Positions 29,232 through 38,607 of a DNA stretch of 51,418 nt are shown one piece after another. The DNA comes from Alphaproteobacteria bacterium (lineage in GTDB: Bacteria; Pseudomonadota; Alphaproteobacteria; JAEULC01). A program made the position numbers and the translations under genes. The stretch's first letter is position 1, and every line of letters begins with the position of its first letter. The stretch covers positions 1 to 51,418 of the forward strand of contig JAKLKW010000011.1 of NCBI GenBank assembly GCA_023150455.1, written 5' to 3'. The notes under the pieces are model-generated. The model ran no database searches. It saw nothing but the letters and a program-made list of their open reading frames with translations, and was not told the origin of the DNA.

Positions 29232-30656
29232 ATGCAGCCGACCAGCCGCGCCTTCCGCGCCAACGCCCGCGCCGCGCTCGACAACAAGACGCTGCAGCAG
29301 GCGATGGCCAATCTCGGCTTCCGCCAGAAGCGGCTGGAAGCCATTTCACGCCTTCCGGAGTTCGAGGCGCTGCGCGACCAGGCGCGCGACATCAAGAACC
29401 ACACGCTGCAGCATCTCGACTTCTACCTCGAGGCCTACGAGGCCAAGCTGCGCGAATCCGGCGGCCAAGTGCATTGGTGCCGCACGCCCGAGGAAGCGCG
29501 GCAAACCATCCTGGGCATTTGTCGATCGCTCGGCGCGCGCACGGTGACCAAGGGCAAGACCATGATCGCCGAGGAGATCGCGCTCAACCCGTTCCTCGAG
29601 GAGAACGGCATCGCGCCGATCGAGACCGACCTCGGCGAATACATCATCCAGCTGCGCAACGAGCCGCCCAGCCACATCATCGCGCCGGCGATCCACGTCA
29701 CCAAGGAGCAAGTGGCCGACTCGTTCCTCGAGAAGCACGCCGTCTATGGCAAGACCAGGCGGCTGAGCGAGCCGCGCGAGATGCTGGAAGAGGCCCGCGG
29801 CATCCTGCGCGACAAGTTCTTGAAGGCGGATGTCGGCATCACCGGCGCCAACTTCCTGATCGCCGAGACCGGCTCGTCCATCATCGTCACCAACGAGGGC
29901 AACGGCGACCTGACGCAGCTCCTGCCGCGCGCGCATATCGTGCTGGCGACGCCCGAGAAGCTGGTGCCCACGCTCGAGGACGTCTCCACCATCCTGCGCC
30001 TGCTCGCCCGCTCGGCCACCGGGCAGGAGTTCTCGGTCTACACGACGGTATCGACCGGCCCGCGCCGGAAGGAGGATCCGGACGGGCCCGAGCAGTACCA
30101 CGTCGTGATCCTCGACAACGGCCGCAGCGCGATGCTCGGCACCGAGTTCCAGGACATGCTGCGCTGCATCCGCTGCTCGGCCTGCATGAACCACTGCCCG
30201 GTCTACGGCGCGGTCGGCGGCCATGCCTATGGCTGGGTCTATCCCGGGCCGATGGGCGCGGTGCTGACGCCGAGCCTGATCGGCGTCGACCAGGCCGGCA
30301 CCCTGCCCAACGCCTCGACCTTCTGCGGCAAGTGCGAGAGCGTCTGCCCGATGCGGATTCCGCTGCCGAAGATGATGCGGCACTGGCGCGAGCGCGAGTA
30401 CGAGCAGCACCTGTCCTCGACCGTGTCGCGGCTGGGCCTCGCCGCCTGGGCTTTCCTGGCGCGGCGGCCGAGCCTCTATCGTTTCGCGACCGGTTGGGCA
30501 GCGCGCGTGCTGGGCCTGCTCGGCCGGCGGCACGGCAACTTCGCCAACCTGCCGCTTGCCGGGGGCTGGACCAGATTCCGCGACATGCCGGCGCCGGAGG
30601 GCAGGACGTTCCACCAGGCCTGGGCGGAGCGCGCCCAGCGGAACCAAGGCCGATGA
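29232..30656 (+). CDS. lutB: L-lactate oxidation iron-sulfur protein LutB
   Basis: 474-aa electron-transfer subunit. The N-terminal LUD domain (about 1-300) includes AKLRESGGQVHWCRTPEEAR and GITGANFLIAETGSSIIVTN. Two 4Fe-4S motifs follow: CIRCSACMNHCPVYGAVGG and CGKCESVCPMRIPLPKM. The C-terminus is a LutB-type tail. It starts 11 bases after lutA and overlaps lutC by four bases (ATGA). Confidence 0.95.
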   Translation: MQPTSRAFRANARAALDNKTLQQAMANLGFRQKRLEAISRLPEFEALRDQARDIKNHTLQHLDFYLEAYEAKLRESGGQVHWCRTPEEARQTILGICRSLGARTVTKGKTMIAEEIALNPFLEENGIAPIETDLGEYIIQLRNEPPSHIIAPAIHVTKEQVADSFLEKHAVYGKTRRLSEPREMLEEARGILRDKFLKADVGITGANFLIAETGSSIIVTNEGNGDLTQLLPRAHIVLATPEKLVPTLEDVSTILRLLARSATGQEFSVYTTVSTGPRRKEDPDGPEQYHVVILDNGRSAMLGTEFQDMLRCIRCSACMNHCPVYGAVGGHAYGWVYPGPMGAVLTPSLIGVDQAGTLPNASTFCGKCESVCPMRIPLPKMMRHWREREYEQHLSSTVSRLGLAAWAFLARRPSLYRFATGWAARVLGLLGRRHGNFANLPLAGGWTRFRDMPAPEGRTFHQAWAERAQRNQGR

Positions 30657-31345
30657 GCGACGCGCGCAGCGACATCCTCGCCGGCATCCGCCGCGCGCTG
30701 AAGCGCGGGCCGGTCGACGGCGAGACGCGGCGCGCGTTGGAAGCGCGGCTTCAGGGTCATCGCCCCAACCTGGTGCCCAAGCGTGGCCAAACCGCCGGAC
30801 GCGAGAGGATCGACGCCTTCGTGCAGATGGCCGAGTTCTCGCTCGCCACCGTCACGCGCGTCGCCAGGGCCGAGCAGGTGCCGCAGGCCGTCGCCGACTA
30901 CCTCAAGAGCCAGAACCTGCCGGCGGAGCTGCGCATGGCGCCCGATCCCGGGCTCGATGCGATCCCCTGGGCCAACCTGCCGCTGCTCAAGATCGCCCGC
31001 GGCAAGCCCGAGCCCGGCGACGAGGTCGGCCTGACCGGTGTGTTCGCCGGCATCGCCGAGACCGGCACGCTGATGCTGCTGTCGGGCCCGCGCTCGCCCT
31101 CGACGCTCAACTTCCTGCCCGAGACCCACATCGCCGTGGTGCGCGCCGACCGGCTCGTCGGCAGCTACGAGGACGGCTGGTCGGCGCTCAGGCAGAAGAA
31201 CGCCGCCATGCCGCGCACCGTCAACTTCATCACCGGGCCGTCGCGCAGCGGCGACATCGAGCAGACGCTGCAGCTCGGCGCGCACGGCCCGCGCCGGTTG
31301 CACATCATCGTGGTCGACGATGGCACGCCGCCCGGGGAGCGCTGA
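30653..31345 (+). CDS. lutC: L-lactate oxidation subunit LutC (LUD domain)
   Basis: 230-aa LUD-domain protein completing LutABC. Visible: MSDARSDILAGIRRALKRG, the VGLTGVFAGIAETGTLMLLS core, PSTLNFLPETHIAVVRADRL and FITGPSRSGDIEQTLQLGAHG, which are nearly diagnostic. Start ATG 30653 overlaps the lutB stop. The 3' end overlaps the smr start by 26 bases. No lactate permease or LldD-type dehydrogenase is nearby. Confidence 0.94.
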   Translation: MSDARSDILAGIRRALKRGPVDGETRRALEARLQGHRPNLVPKRGQTAGRERIDAFVQMAEFSLATVTRVARAEQVPQAVADYLKSQNLPAELRMAPDPGLDAIPWANLPLLKIARGKPEPGDEVGLTGVFAGIAETGTLMLLSGPRSPSTLNFLPETHIAVVRADRLVGSYEDGWSALRQKNAAMPRTVNFITGPSRSGDIEQTLQLGAHGPRRLHIIVVDDGTPPGER

Positions 31346-31913
31346 CAGGCCGCCGTCGCCATCGGGCGCCAACGACGCGCTGCTGTGGCGGCGCGTGCAG
31401 GAGTCCGCCAAGCCGCTCGCCCGGCGCAAGCCCGCGCCCGTCTTCCCGCCGCCCGAGCCGGCGCAGCGACCCGAGCCCGCCGCGCGTCCGTCGCGGGCCG
31501 TGCCGCGCCCGGTCGGCCCGCCACCGGGGGCGGCGCCGCCGCCGCTCAGCCCCCATGCTGCGCCCGGCCTCGACCGCAGCACGCATGACAAGCTGCGCCG
31601 CGGCCAGCTGCCGATCGAGGCGAAGCTCGACCTGCACGGCATGGACCGCGAGCGCGCCCATCGCGCGCTCGACCAGTTCATGGAGCGCGCGGCCGTCCAG
31701 GGACGGCGCTGCGTGCTGGTAGTGACGGGCAAGGGCGGCCCCAAGGGACCCGACGGTCGGCCCGGCGAGCCCGGCGTGCTGCGCTCGGAGGTGCCGCGCT
31801 GGCTCAACGAGCCGCCGCATCGCGCGCGGCTTCTGGCCTTCTGCCCGGCCCAGCCGCGCCATGGCGGCGCCGGCGCGCTCTATCTTCTCTTGAAGCGCCG
31901 GCGCGAGCCGTGA
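31320..31913 (+). CDS. Smr/MutS2-type endonuclease domain protein
   Basis: 197-aa protein with a Pro/Arg/Ala-rich, probably disordered N-terminal half (about residues 35-80) and a C-terminal Smr domain. The domain has LDLHGMDRERAHRALDQFME, the LDxHG motif, then CVLVVTGKGG with the GKG/GxG loop and a C-terminal GGAGALYLLLKRRR. Smr domains nick DNA or RNA or bind nucleic acids; the role in this conserved cluster is unknown. It overlaps lutC by 26 bases and the XRE gene by four. Confidence 0.9.
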   Translation: MARRPGSADRPPSPSGANDALLWRRVQESAKPLARRKPAPVFPPPEPAQRPEPAARPSRAVPRPVGPPPGAAPPPLSPHAAPGLDRSTHDKLRRGQLPIEAKLDLHGMDRERAHRALDQFMERAAVQGRRCVLVVTGKGGPKGPDGRPGEPGVLRSEVPRWLNEPPHRARLLAFCPAQPRHGGAGALYLLLKRRREP

Positions 31914-32263
31914 CCCCGTTCGGCGCCCGACTGCGCGCGATGCGCGCCGCGCGCGGCGTGAAGCTCAAGGACATGGCGGCCGCGCTCGACGTCACGCCCG
32001 CCTATCTCTCCGCGCTCGAGCACGGCCAGCGCGGCCAGCCCAGCCGCTACTTCGTGCGCAAGGTCTGCACGTTCTTCAACATCATCTGGGACGACGCGGA
32101 GGAGCTGCAGCGCCTGGCCGAGATCAGCCATCCCCGTGCCGTAGTCGACACGTCGGGCCTCGACCCCAAGCGCACCGAGCTCGCCAACCGGATCGCGCGC
32201 GACATCGGGAAGCTGACGGACGAGCAGGTGGAACGGATGCTGAAGGAGTTCGGCGACCGCTGA
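31910..32263 (+). CDS. XRE-family helix-turn-helix protein
   Basis: 117 aa. The HTH (about residues 6-62) reads RLRAMRAARGVKLKDMAAAL-DVTPAYLSALEHGQRGQPS, a clear Cro/CI-type fold. The C-terminal half is acidic and helical and shows no ligand domain. GTG start at 31910, overlapping the smr stop. Commonly found next to smr in alphaproteobacteria; its target is not known. Converges with hslU after 26 bases. Confidence 0.88.
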   Translation: MTPFGARLRAMRAARGVKLKDMAAALDVTPAYLSALEHGQRGQPSRYFVRKVCTFFNIIWDDAEELQRLAEISHPRAVVDTSGLDPKRTELANRIARDIGKLTDEQVERMLKEFGDR

Positions 32264-32289
32264 GTCTCCACGCCGCGGGTGGACCAACC

Positions 32290-33600
32290 CTACAGAATGA
32301 ACCGGCTGATATCCGCGTTCTTCGCCAGGCCCGCCACCTTGTCGCGCACATAGGCGCCGTCGATCTTCAGGTCGGCGCCGGGCGTGTCGGTGGCGGTGAA
32401 GCTGATCTCCTCCAGCAGGCGCTCCATCACCGTGTGCAGGCGGCGGGCGCCGATGTTCTCGACCGAGGCGTTGATCTCGGCCGCGAGCTCGGCGATGGCG
32501 TCGATGCCGTCCTCGGTGAAGTCGAGCTCGACCTCCTCGGTCTTCAGAAGCGCCTTGTACTGGCGGATCAGGCTTGCCTCGGGCTCGGTCAGGATGCGGC
32601 GGAAATCCTCCTTGCCGAGCGCTTTCAGCTCGACGCGGATCGGCAGGCGGCCCTGCAGCTCGGGCAGAAGGTCGCTCGGCTTCGCCAGGTGGAAGGCGCC
32701 CGAGGCGATGAACAGGATGTGGTCGGTCTTGACCGTGCCGTGCTTGGTCGGCACGGATGTGCCCTCGATCAGCGGCAAGAGGTCGCGCTGCACGCCCTCG
32801 CGGCTGACGTCGCCGCCGATGCGCTCGGAGCGCGCGCTGATCTTGTCGATCTCGTCGATGAAGACGATGCCGTTCTGCTCGACCGCGGCCTTGGCCGCCG
32901 CCGTCACCTTCTCCTGGTCCAAGAGCTTGTCGCTCTCCTCCTGCATCAAGAGCTCGTAGCTGTCGGCGACGTTCATGCGCCGCGGCTTGGTGCGCTGGCC
33001 GAAGGCCTTGCCCAGGATGTCGTTCAGGTTGACCATGCCCATCTGCGCGCCCGGCATGCCGGGGATGTCGAAGGTCGGTAGGGCGCCGGCGCCGGTGTCG
33101 GCGACCTGGACCTCGATCTCGCGCTCGGCCAGCTGGCCCTCGCGCAGCATCTTGCGGAACTTCTGCCGCGTCTCGACCGTGGCGTTCTCGCCCACCAGCG
33201 CGTCCAGCACGCGCTCCTCCGCCCGCAGCTCGGCCTTGGCCGCCACTTCCTTGCGCATCTTCTCGCGCATCATGCTGAGCGCGATCTCCATCAGGTCGCG
33301 CACGATCTGCTCGACGTCGCGGCCGACGTAGCCGATCTCGGTGAACTTGGTCGCCTCGACCTTGAGGAACGGGGCTTGGGCCAGTTTGGCAAGACGTCGC
33401 GCGATCTCGGTCTTGCCGACGCCGGTCGGGCCGATCATGAGGATGTTCTTCGGCAGCACCTCCTCGCGCAGCGCCTCGGGTAGCTGCTGGCGGCGCCAGC
33501 GGTTGCGCAACGCGATGGCGACCGCGCGCTTGGCGTCGTTCTGGCCGACGATGTGGCGGTCGAGCTCGGCCACGATCTCGCGCGGGGAGAAACTGGTCAT
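32290..33600 (-). CDS. hslU: ATP-dependent protease ATPase subunit HslU (ClpY)
   Basis: AAA+ unfoldase that feeds the HslV peptidase. Walker [19 protein letters not shown] (about residue 60); I-domain (about 110-240); Walker [17 protein letters not shown]; sensor and Arg-finger region [19 protein letters not shown]-terminal RFIL resembles the activating tail that docks into HslV. Length is 436 aa. Its ATG immediately abuts the hslV stop, so the two form an operon with hslV first. Confidence 0.97.
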   Translation of the reverse strand: MTSFSPREIVAELDRHIVGQNDAKRAVAIALRNRWRRQQLPEALREEVLPKNILMIGPTGVGKTEIARRLAKLAQAPFLKVEATKFTEIGYVGRDVEQIVRDLMEIALSMMREKMRKEVAAKAELRAEERVLDALVGENATVETRQKFRKMLREGQLAEREIEVQVADTGAGALPTFDIPGMPGAQMGMVNLNDILGKAFGQRTKPRRMNVADSYELLMQEESDKLLDQEKVTAAAKAAVEQNGIVFIDEIDKISARSERIGGDVSREGVQRDLLPLIEGTSVPTKHGTVKTDHILFIASGAFHLAKPSDLLPELQGRLPIRVELKALGKEDFRRILTEPEASLIRQYKALLKTEEVELDFTEDGIDAIAELAAEINASVENIGARRLHTVMERLLEEISFTATDTPGADLKIDGAYVRDKVAGLAKNADISRFIL

Positions 33601-34149
33601 CTACAGCGTCTCGATGGTTATCGTGTCGTTGGTATAGATGCAGATGCCGGCGGCGATGCCCATCGCCTTGCGCACGATCGTCTCGGCGTCCAGGCCGTCC
33701 TGGTCCTTGAGCGCGCGCGCGGCCGCCAGCGCGAAGGCGCCGCCCGAGCCGATGCCGATGATGCCGTCCTCCGGCTCCACCACGTCGCCCGTGCCCGAGA
33801 CGATCAGCGAGACCTGCCTGTCGGCCACCGCCATCATGGCCTCGAGCCGGCGCAGGTAGCGGTCGGTGCGCCAGTCCTTGGCCAGCTCGACGCAGGCGCG
33901 GGCGAGCTGGCCCGGATGCTGCTCGAGCTTGGCCTCCAGCCGCTCGAACAGGGCGAAGGCGTCGGCGGTCGCCCCGGCGAAGCCGGCGATCACCTCGCCC
34001 TTGGACAGGCGGCGGACCTTCTTGGCGTTGGCCTTGAGCACGGTCTGGCCGAGCGTCACCTGGCCGTCGCCGGCCACGACCACGCGGCCGTCCTTGCGGA
34101 CGGAAAGGATGGTGGTGCCGTGCAGCACCGGCGAGGGATGTTCGGTCAT
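33601..34149 (-). CDS. hslV: ATP-dependent protease peptidase subunit HslV (ClpQ)
   Basis: Threonine peptidase of the HslUV complex. The N-terminal nucleophile region [25 protein letters not shown] shows the catalytic Thr after a short prosequence ([11 protein letters not shown]). [21 protein letters not shown] and the C-terminal [12 protein letters not shown] are typical. I chose ATG 34149 (182 aa); the upstream TTG at 34164 would add five residues and is less likely. Divergent from hisB; the leader contains a 10-G run (34168-34177). Confidence 0.96.
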   Translation of the reverse strand: MTEHPSPVLHGTTILSVRKDGRVVVAGDGQVTLGQTVLKANAKKVRRLSKGEVIAGFAGATADAFALFERLEAKLEQHPGQLARACVELAKDWRTDRYLRRLEAMMAVADRQVSLIVSGTGDVVEPEDGIIGIGSGGAFALAAARALKDQDGLDAETIVRKAMGIAAGICIYTNDTITIETL

Positions 34150-34167
34150 CAAGCTGGATCCCAAGAA

Positions 34168-34177
34168 GGGGGGGGGG
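34168..34177. repeat. ten-base poly-G tract in the hslV leader
   Basis: A run of ten G (plus strand) 19-28 bases upstream of the hslV ATG, inside a 196-bp divergent region with hisB. Homopolymers of this length can vary by slippage or be miscounted in assembly. Confidence 0.7.
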
Positions 34178-34345
34178 TCCGGGAGGGGCCGAGCCGGGGG
34201 ATGTCCTCGGGAATCTGGTCCGTTTGCCCGGCCGGTTCAAGGGCGCCGGGAAATACCCGATGGCGTGCGGTTTTCGCGCCCTCCCCCTGTCGCAGCGCAG
34301 CCGATCCTGCTAGAACCCTGGCGCCCAAGAGACACGTGGACAGCC

Positions 34346-34939
34346 ATGGCCGCACGACAGGCACGCATCGAGCGCAAGACCAAGGAGACCCGCATCGCCG
34401 CCAAGGTGAACCTGGACGGCGAAGGGCGCTACAAGGTCAAGACCGGCATCGGCTTCCTCGACCACATGCTCGAGCAGCTGTCGCGCCACAGCCTGATCGA
34501 CCTCGAGGTCGAGGCCGAGGGCGACCTGCACATCGACTTCCATCACACGACGGAAGACACGGGCATCGTGATCGGCCAGGCCGTGGCCAAGGCGCTGGGC
34601 GAGCGCGCCGGCATCCGCCGCTACGGCGAGGCCATGATCCCGATGGACGAGACGCTGACCCGCGTCGCCTTGGACGCCTCGAACCGGCCCTATCTCATCT
34701 GGAAGGTCAAGTTCTCCAAGCCGAAGCTCGGGGAGATGGACACTGAGCTGTTCAAGGAATGGTTCCAGGCCTTCGCCCAGGCCGCCGGCATCACGCTGCA
34801 TGTCGAGAACCTGTACGGCGAGAACAACCACCATATCGTCGAGAGCTGCTACAAGGGCCTGGCGCGCGCGCTGCGCCAGGCGATCGAGCTCGACCCGCGC
34901 CAGCCGGGCGCCGTGCCCTCGACCAAGGGCGTGCTCTAA
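34346..34939 (+). CDS. hisB: imidazoleglycerol-phosphate dehydratase
   Basis: Histidine pathway enzyme, single-function (no phosphatase domain), 197 aa. Metal-site motifs: [27 protein letters not shown], and [24 protein letters not shown] 34346 fits the family start; longer in-frame extension runs over hslV. First gene of the his cluster, with hslV divergent upstream. No leader peptide or T-box-like feature was noticed. Confidence 0.96.
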   Translation: MAARQARIERKTKETRIAAKVNLDGEGRYKVKTGIGFLDHMLEQLSRHSLIDLEVEAEGDLHIDFHHTTEDTGIVIGQAVAKALGERAGIRRYGEAMIPMDETLTRVALDASNRPYLIWKVKFSKPKLGEMDTELFKEWFQAFAQAAGITLHVENLYGENNHHIVESCYKGLARALRQAIELDPRQPGAVPSTKGVL

Positions 34940-34950
34940 GGGGCCGGCGC

Positions 34951-35325
34951 ATGCGCATATACACGGTGCACCTCCCGCCATCCGGCGAGCCCGGCGAGGC
35001 CGAGCTGGTCAAGGAAGGCTTCTGTTGGCCCGCGCTGATCCTAGGCCCCATCTGGGCCGCTTGGCACGGGCTGTGGTTGCCGGGTCTGGCGCTGCTGGCG
35101 CTGACCGTGCTCCTGTCGCTCATCGGCCAGGTGTGGCCGGGCGTCGAGGCGGTCACCTCGATCCTCGGCTTCGCGGTCGCGGTCCTGTTCGGCGGCGAGG
35201 CCAACGACCTGCGGCGCCGCCGCCTTGCGCGCGCCGGCTGGCGCCACGCCGGCGTGGTCGGCGGCCGCGGCATCGATACGGCGCATCGACGCTTCGTCGA
35301 CCTCTCCGCCCTCGGCACAAGCTGA
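34951..35325 (+). CDS. DUF2628 small membrane protein
   Basis: 124 aa. [10 protein letters not shown] is followed by [23 protein letters not shown], the family signature, then hydrophobic helices at [19 protein letters not shown] and [18 protein letters not shown], with a basic C-terminal part. Function is unknown. Located between hisB (11-base gap) and hisH (12-base gap), a position often seen in alphaproteobacteria, suggesting co-transcription with the his genes rather than a histidine role. Confidence 0.88.
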   Translation: MRIYTVHLPPSGEPGEAELVKEGFCWPALILGPIWAAWHGLWLPGLALLALTVLLSLIGQVWPGVEAVTSILGFAVAVLFGGEANDLRRRRLARAGWRHAGVVGGRGIDTAHRRFVDLSALGTS

Positions 35326-35337
35326 AGGAACGCCAGG

Positions 35338-35988
35338 ATGGCAAGCGGGGAGTCGATCGCGATCGTCGACTACGGCTCGGGCAACCTGCGCTCGGCCGCC
35401 AAGGCGTTCGAGCGCGCGGCGCGCGAAGGCGGCGACGGCGCGCGCATCGTCGTGACGGCCGATCCCGGGGTCGTGGCCAAGGCCGACCGCATCGTGCTTC
35501 CGGGCGTCGGCGCCTTCGCCGACTGCATGCGCGGCTTGCTCGCCGTCGCCGGCATGCGCGAGGCCCTCGAGGATGCCGTGCGCGGGCGCTGCCGGCCATT
35601 CCTCGGCATCTGCGTCGGCATGCAGCTCCTGGCAGAGCGCGGGCTCGAGCACGGTGTGCATCCCGGCCTCGGCTGGATCAAGGGCGACGTGGCGGCGATC
35701 CGGCCCGAAGGCGGCTTGAAGGTGCCGCACATGGGCTGGAACGACGTGACGGTACGCGCGGGCGAGCCGCTGTTCGCCGGTCTGCCGACCGGCACGCCGA
35801 TGTACTTCGTGCACTCCTACGCCATCGGCGCCTGCGCGGCCGCGGACGTGGCGGCCGTCGCCGACTATGGCGGCGCGATCACCGCCTCGATCCGCCACGC
35901 CAACATGGCCGGGACCCAGTTCCATCCCGAGAAGAGCCAGGCGGCCGGCCTGCGCCTGATCGCCAATTTCCTGGGCTGGCGGCCGTGA
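35338..35988 (+). CDS. hisH: imidazole glycerol phosphate synthase, glutamine amidotransferase subunit HisH
   Basis: Class I amidotransferase supplying ammonia to HisF. Nucleophile Cys92 in [13 protein letters not shown]; His/Glu dyad in [13 protein letters not shown] near the end; N-terminal [21 protein letters not shown]. Length is 216 aa. Its TGA overlaps the GTG start of hisA. Confidence 0.96.
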   Translation: MASGESIAIVDYGSGNLRSAAKAFERAAREGGDGARIVVTADPGVVAKADRIVLPGVGAFADCMRGLLAVAGMREALEDAVRGRCRPFLGICVGMQLLAERGLEHGVHPGLGWIKGDVAAIRPEGGLKVPHMGWNDVTVRAGEPLFAGLPTGTPMYFVHSYAIGACAAADVAAVADYGGAITASIRHANMAGTQFHPEKSQAAGLRLIANFLGWRP

Positions 35989-36707
35989 TCCTCTATCCCG
36001 CGATCGACCTGAAGGCCGGGCAGTGCGTGCGCCTGCTGCGCGGCGACATGGACAAGGCGACCGTCTTCAACGACGACTCTGCCGCCCAGGCGCGCACCTT
36101 CGCCGGTGCGGGCTGCCAGTGGCTGCACGTGGTCGACCTGGATGGCGCCGTCTCGGGCAAGTCGGTCAACCACGCGGCGGTCGCCGGCATCCTGGCGGCG
36201 GTCAAGGTGCCGGTCCAGCTCGGCGGCGGCATCCGCGACGACGCGGCGATCGATTCATGGCTCGAGCGCGGCGTCGAACGCGTGGTGCTGGGCACCGCCG
36301 CGCTCAAGGATCCGGATCTCGTGCGCCGTGCCTGCAAGCGCTTTCCCTACCGGATCGCGGTCGCGGTCGATGCCCGCGGCGGCCGCGTCGCGGTCGACGG
36401 CTGGACGCGGACCAGCGACATCACCGCGACCGACCTGGCGCTGCGCTTCGCCGATGCCGGCGTGGCGGCGCTGATCTATACCGACATCGACCGCGACGGC
36501 GCGCTCGAGGGGCCGAACGTCCATGCGACCGCCGCGCTGGCCGAGGCGGCGCCGATGCCGGTGATCGCCTCGGGCGGCGTGTCGTCGATCGACGACCTCT
36601 ACGCGCTGCGCGCCGCGGCGCCGACGCTCGACGGCGTGATCTGCGGCCGCGCGCTCTACGACGGGCGCATTCAGCTGAAGGCGGCGCTGACCGCCATGGC
36701 GAACTGA
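35985..36707 (+). CDS. hisA: ProFAR isomerase HisA
   Basis: TIM-barrel isomerase of the histidine pathway. GTG 35985 gives [20 protein letters not shown] with the catalytic Asp8. The second catalytic Asp is in [15 protein letters not shown], and the phosphate-binding ends are [10 protein letters not shown] and [14 protein letters not shown]. Length is 240 aa. Four-base overlap with hisH. Confidence 0.95.
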   Translation: MILYPAIDLKAGQCVRLLRGDMDKATVFNDDSAAQARTFAGAGCQWLHVVDLDGAVSGKSVNHAAVAGILAAVKVPVQLGGGIRDDAAIDSWLERGVERVVLGTAALKDPDLVRRACKRFPYRIAVAVDARGGRVAVDGWTRTSDITATDLALRFADAGVAALIYTDIDRDGALEGPNVHATAALAEAAPMPVIASGGVSSIDDLYALRAAAPTLDGVICGRALYDGRIQLKAALTAMAN

Positions 36708-36713
36708 TCCCCA

Positions 36714-37481
36714 ATGCTCCGCGTGCGCATCATTCCCTGCCTCGACGTCAAGGACGGGCGCGTCGTCAAGGGCGTGAAGTTCGTCGACCTCGTCGATGCC
36801 GGCGACCCGGTCGAGCAGGCGCGCGCCTATGACCGCGCCGGCGCCGACGAGCTGTGCTTCCTCGACATCACCGCCAGCCACGAGAACCGCGACACGATCC
36901 TCGACGTCGTCGGCCGCACCGCCGACCAGTGCTTCATGCCGCTCACCGTCGGCGGCGGCGTGCGCACGATCGAGGACATCCGCAAGCTGCTGCTGGCCGG
37001 CGCCGACAAGGTGTCGATCAACACCGCGGCGGTGAAGAACCCCGACTTCGTCGCGGCCGCGGCGGAGAAGTTCGGCGTGCAGCTCGTCGTCGTGGCGATC
37101 GATGCCAAGTCGGTCGGGCCGGGGCGCTGGAACGTCTTCACCCATGGCGGGCGCAACGACACCGGGCTCGATGCCGTCGAATGGGCCAAGCGCATGACGA
37201 CGCTCGGCGCCGGCGAGATCCTGCTGACCTCGATGGACCGCGACGGCACCGGCGACGGGTTCGACGTGGCGCTGACGCGCGCCGTCGCCGACGCGGTGAC
37301 GGTGCCGGTGATCGCCTCGGGCGGCGTCGGCACGCTCGACCACCTGGTCGAAGGCATCCGCGACGGCCACGCCTCGGCCGTGCTGGCCGCCTCGGTCTTC
37401 CATTTCGGCAAGTACTCGATCGCCGAGGCCAAGGCGCGGCTCAAGTCGGCCGGCATTCCCGTGCGCGAGACGCCGCCCTGA
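36714..37481 (+). CDS. hisF: imidazole glycerol phosphate synthase, cyclase subunit HisF
   Basis: TIM-barrel partner of His[21 protein letters not shown] holds catalytic Asp11; the second Asp is in [20 protein letters not shown]; phosphate sites are [16 protein letters not shown] and [17 protein letters not shown]. Length is 255 aa. Six bases after hisA, with hisH two genes upstream, the usual arrangement. Confidence 0.97.
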   Translation: MLRVRIIPCLDVKDGRVVKGVKFVDLVDAGDPVEQARAYDRAGADELCFLDITASHENRDTILDVVGRTADQCFMPLTVGGGVRTIEDIRKLLLAGADKVSINTAAVKNPDFVAAAAEKFGVQLVVVAIDAKSVGPGRWNVFTHGGRNDTGLDAVEWAKRMTTLGAGEILLTSMDRDGTGDGFDVALTRAVADAVTVPVIASGGVGTLDHLVEGIRDGHASAVLAASVFHFGKYSIAEAKARLKSAGIPVRETPP

Positions 37482-37567
37482 CGCCGCAGCGACCCGAAAT
37501 CCTGTGGATGGCGTCCGCCGCTTCTGCTACTCGATTGCCGGACTCGATTTGCATGAAGGCGTTGCCC

Positions 37568-37906
37568 ATGGCGGCCCCCGCAGGCGACCTGGAAGTGCTG
37601 GACCGGCTGTTCCGCGCGATCGAGGATCGCCGCGGCGCCGATCCCGAGACCTCGCGCACCGCGCGGCTGTTCTCGCAGGGTCCGAAGAAGATCGCGCAGA
37701 AGCTGGGCGAAGAGGCGGTCGAGGCGGCGCTCGAGGGCGTGCTCGGCAACCGCGAGAAGCTCGTCGCCGAAAGCGCCGACGTGCTCTATCACCTGCTTGT
37801 GCTGTGGGCGCAGTGCGGCGTGAAGCCGGAAGACGTGTGGGCCGAGCTCAGGCGGCGCGAGGGCATCTCCGGTATCGCCGAGAAGCAGTCGCGCCCCAGG
37901 GCCTGA
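37568..37906 (+). CDS. hisE: phosphoribosyl-ATP pyrophosphatase
   Basis: MazG-fold enzyme of the histidine pathway. Core [20 protein letters not shown] with the metal-binding EExxE pattern, then [18 protein letters not shown] with the acidic ExxD. Length is 112 aa. I chose ATG 37568 ([20 protein letters not shown]): GAAGG lies eight bases upstream. ATG 37553 is an alternative. It is separate from hisI, which is not in the window. Confidence 0.92.
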   Translation: MAAPAGDLEVLDRLFRAIEDRRGADPETSRTARLFSQGPKKIAQKLGEEAVEAALEGVLGNREKLVAESADVLYHLLVLWAQCGVKPEDVWAELRRREGISGIAEKQSRPRA

Positions 37907-37936
37907 TTTGACTCCAATCCTGACAGGAAAATCGGC

Positions 37937-38305
37937 ATGGCCTACGACCCGAACAACGTGTTCGCGCGCATCTTGCGCGGCGAGATTCCGTGCAAGAAGG
38001 TGCTGGAGACGAAGCACTCGCTGGCCTTCCACGACATCAACCCGCAGTCGCCCGTGCACGTGCTGGTGATCCCCAAAGGCGCCTATGTCTCGATGGACGA
38101 TTTCTCGGCCAAGGCGAGCGAGGCCGAGATCGCCGACTTCATCCGCGCCCTCGGCGAAGCGGCGCGCCAGGCCGGCGCGGTCGAGGGCGGCTACCGCATC
38201 CTCGCCAACAACGGCGCCAACGCGAACCAGGAAGTGCCGCACCTGCACATGCATATCTTCGGCGGCCGCCGCCTGGGCCGCATGATCGACCGGCCGTCGT
38301 CCTGA
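37937..38305 (+). CDS. HIT family nucleotide-binding protein (HinT-like)
   Basis: 122 aa; purine-nucleoside phosphoramidase family. HIT motif HLHMHIFGG near residue 98, with [14 protein letters not shown] at the N-terminus and [20 protein letters not shown], typical of HinT. Follows hisE by 30 bases. An AGGAAAA ribosome-binding site precedes the ATG. Confidence 0.93.
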   Translation: MAYDPNNVFARILRGEIPCKKVLETKHSLAFHDINPQSPVHVLVIPKGAYVSMDDFSAKASEAEIADFIRALGEAARQAGAVEGGYRILANNGANANQEVPHLHMHIFGGRRLGRMIDRPSS

Positions 38306-38317
38306 AGGAGGCTCGCC

Positions 38318-38566
38318 ATGCTCAAGCTCAAGCCGGGCTGCGAGTGCTGCGACAAGGACCTGCCGCCGGATTCGATGGAGGCGCGCATCTGCTCGTTCGA
38401 GTGCACGTTCTGCGCCGCCTGCGCCAGCGACCGCTTAAGCGGCCGCTGCCCGAACTGCGGCGGCGAGCTCGTGCGCCGGCCCGTGCGGCCGCCGGCGATG
38501 CTGGCGAAGTACCCGGCCTCGACCGAGCGCGTGTTCAAGACCGAGGGCTGCGCGAAGGTCGCGTAG
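38318..38566 (+). CDS. DUF1272 domain protein, cysteine-rich
   Basis: 82 aa. Cysteine pattern: [13 protein letters not shown], then [14 protein letters not shown] and [12 protein letters not shown], consistent with a metal-binding, probably zinc-ribbon-like fold. Family of unknown function. A GAAGGAGG ribosome-binding site is at 38303-38310, eight bases before ATG 38318, so it is expressed with the HIT gene. Confidence 0.88.
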   Translation: MLKLKPGCECCDKDLPPDSMEARICSFECTFCAACASDRLSGRCPNCGGELVRRPVRPPAMLAKYPASTERVFKTEGCAKVA

Positions 38567-38607
38567 ATATTATCGCAAGGCACATGCGTTTAACTAAATA
38601 CAAGCGC

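Noticed and set aside
31880..34240. 786-codon open frame overlapping hslU and hslV
   Set aside because: It is out of frame with the clear HslU and HslV motifs on the same strand and has an Arg-rich shadow translation.
37504..37512. TGTGGATGG near hisE resembling a DnaA box
   Set aside because: Isolated single match far from the candidate origin; expected by chance in 51 kb.
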